DNA from: Streptococcus sp. SN-1
Lineage (GTDB): Bacteria > Bacillota > Bacilli > Lactobacillales > Streptococcaceae
Direction: 5' to 3'
DNA: 64,000 nt
Assembly: GCF_041154385.1 (NCBI RefSeq)
Contig: NZ_AP028929.1
Location: 1,612,001 to 1,676,000 of the forward strand
Positions 62,787 through 64,000 of this stretch are shown here, piece after piece. The notes beneath the pieces are model-generated. The model was not told where the DNA came from, made no database searches, and saw only the letters and a list, made by a program, of their open reading frames with translations. Position numbers and translations under genes: made by a program. Every line of letters begins with the position of its first letter. Within the stretch, counting starts at the first letter, position 1.

Positions 62787-63479
62787 TTATTTTAGCACTT
62801 CAAACACGGTTTGAAACATGATTTTGATGTCTCCAAGGAAACTAAACTCTCGGAGATAGGCAAGGTTATAGCGCATCTTTTCAGGGAGGACATGTTCAAC
62901 ATAGGCTTGGTCAACTGACAGTCCTTTCTCCGTCATTTGACTGATGATCGTATCCTCATCCTTATAGTTGATGCTGGCTGGAGAGGTAATCCCTGCTGGT
63001 AAAAGCAAGGTCGCCATCATTTCAGGGCTATACTGCTCTGTGTAACGTGGAACTTCAGGACGCGTCCCTACAAAGGACATCTCGCCTTTAAGAACATTGA
63101 TCAGTTGAGGCAGTTCATCCAAACGGACACGGCGGATAAAATTGCCAACCTTGGTAATGCGGCTATCGTTAGCAGAAGTCACCAGACTCCCTTTTTTATC
63201 CGCATCCGTCACCATGGTACGAAACTTCCAAATCTTGAAAGGACGGTTGTACTGGGTCACGCGCTCTTGCTTGTAAATCACTGGCCCCTTGCTATCCAAC
63301 TTGATCCATATGCTCAAGATGAGAAAGATAGGAGAGGTCAGAATCAGCAAAACTACGGCTAGAACCCAGTCCAAACAACGCTTGAAAATCAACGAACCCT
63401 TCCTTTTAGAGACAAGCTGGTAGTAAGACTCAACCTCGCTTGATTTCATTTCCACGGGCAAGTCTTCCCATTTCAGCAT
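62787..63479 (-). CDS. Undecaprenyl-phosphate sugar transferase (teichoic acid initiation)
   Basis: 230-residue monotopic phosphoglycosyltransferase of the PglC/WcaJ type. One hydrophobic segment (about residues 37-58) precedes the catalytic core. The core has KFRTMVTDADKKG, RRVRLDELPQLINVLKGEM with the DE catalytic pair, and FVGTRPEVPRYTEQY. By its neighbour it probably transfers AATGal-phosphate to undecaprenyl phosphate to start teichoic acid chains. An extended -10 TGGTATAAT (minus strand, around 63526-63534) lies upstream. Confidence 0.9.
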   Translation of the reverse strand: MLKWEDLPVEMKSSEVESYYQLVSKRKGSLIFKRCLDWVLAVVLLILTSPIFLILSIWIKLDSKGPVIYKQERVTQYNRPFKIWKFRTMVTDADKKGSLVTSANDSRITKVGNFIRRVRLDELPQLINVLKGEMSFVGTRPEVPRYTEQYSPEMMATLLLPAGITSPASINYKDEDTIISQMTEKGLSVDQAYVEHVLPEKMRYNLAYLREFSFLGDIKIMFQTVFEVLK

Positions 63480-63587
63480 GCTGTTTCTCCTTTGTTTTTA
63501 TTATACTATTTATCAACATTTTTCATTATACCACAAAATGGAAAAGGCGGTGAAAGAAATCTGTAATTTGAAGGATTTCCTTCTTAT

Positions 63588-63609
63588 GCTCAATGAAAAT
63601 CAAAGAGTA
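63588..63609. repeat. Fragment of a BOX-type end
   Basis: ATGCTCAATGAAAATCAAAG followed by AGTAT matches the outer end of boxC joined to the outer end of boxA. The middle is missing, so it is a relic. Confidence 0.5.
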
Positions 63610-64000
63610 TTAGGACATGGCCCCTGCTTGCAAACTATACATCTTGTGATAGGTTCCTCCCAATCCCAAAAGTTCCTCATGGGTTCCGCTCTCGATAATG
63701 CGCCCCTTGTCCAAAACATAGATGCAGTTGGCGTCTTGGATAGTAGAAAGGCGGTGGGCGATGGCAATGGTTGTCCGCCCCTGTCTCATCTTAGCCAGTG
63801 AATCTTGAACCAGACTTTCTGTTTCAGAGTCAATATTGGCTGTCGCTTCATCTAAAATCAAGATTTTAGGCTGACTGGCGACTGTTCTGGCAAAGGCAAG
63901 AAGCTGGCGCTGTCCAGTAGAAAAGCTCGAACCACGCTCGGAAACGGGTGCATCATAGCCTAAAGGAAGTTCTTGAATAAAAGAATCTGCATCCACGAAG
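63610..64000 (-). CDS. ABC exporter, C-terminal part (cut by window edge)
   Basis: 130 residues of the ATPase domain, open toward the right edge. It begins in frame before FVDADSFIQELPLGYD and carries the Q-like loop VSERGSSFSTGQRQLLAFAR (signature STGQRQ), Walker B ILILDEATANIDSET and switch AIAHRLSTIQD. This is the usual end of a fused MdlB/MsbA-type exporter that works as a heterodimer with a second gene upstream, outside the window. Substrate unknown. Confidence 0.92.
   Translation of the reverse strand, partial: FVDADSFIQELPLGYDAPVSERGSSFSTGQRQLLAFARTVASQPKILILDEATANIDSETESLVQDSLAKMRQGRTTIAIAHRLSTIQDANCIYVLDKGRIIESGTHEELLGLGGTYHKMYSLQAGAMS

Overview
The window looks like chromosome of a mitis-group Streptococcus, very close to S. 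pneumoniae. The support is low GC, strong AGGAGG ribosome binding sites, a BOX element at 4536-4638, a ComX combox at cclA, a 6S RNA between rarA and tRNA-Lys, and long blocks whose gene order matches what I recall of pneumococcus (secA/DAHP synthases; nrdR-dnaB-dnaI-der; queCDEF; pepF-rsmE-prmA-rarA; trpEGDCFBA; LacI/ABC/galE-galT/pfbA; the teichoic acid aminotransferase and sugar transferase). Naming the species needs alignment. S. mitis or S. pseudopneumoniae are as possible as S. pneumoniae.

Layout. 1-10150: housekeeping genes on the minus strand (two tandem DAHP synthases, secA, small membrane proteins, and an operon nrdR-dnaB-dnaI-nitroreductase-der). 9784-13321 (plus): a GntR-regulated ABC-2 transporter and a stand-alone ABC exporter. 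13519-16447 (minus): a compact peptide-modification locus with a 31-residue precursor-like peptide, an attenuator, a radical SAM/SPASM maturase and an ABC exporter. I consider this the most likely undescribed system here. 16637-21533: an LrgA/LrgB pair, a MarR regulator, a small DUF4649-like protein, thioredoxin, and the queuosine precursor operon queC-D-E-F behind an attenuator. 21591-32247: aquaporin, an SDR, a frameshifted DUF2785 gene next to an HxlR regulator, PepF, RsmE, PrmA, Nudix, an M50 protease and RarA. 32315-36830: 6S RNA, two tRNA-Lys genes, membrane proteins, and a tRNA-Lys 3' remnant with IS-like scraps, suggesting an old integration hot spot.

36918-47288: LtrA, GNAT, the competence prepilin peptidase, then the tryptophan operon. 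It has an unusual arrangement: T-box, second trpB, T-box, trpE-G-D-C-F-B-A. 47511-60596: a LacI-family regulator, a small unknown, MgtC, a two-domain ABC importer with its lipoprotein and a 2H phosphoesterase, galE, galT, a PhoU-like protein, a PP2C phosphatase and the LPXTG adhesin PfbA. The two promoters of this block carry the same CG-centred palindrome (TGACA-N4-TGTCA), which suggests one regulator, probably the local LacI protein, ties transport, galactose metabolism and the adhesin together. 60597-61517 is non-coding. 61518-64000 holds the AATGal aminotransferase and sugar transferase used for teichoic acid, and the C-terminal end of an ABC exporter.
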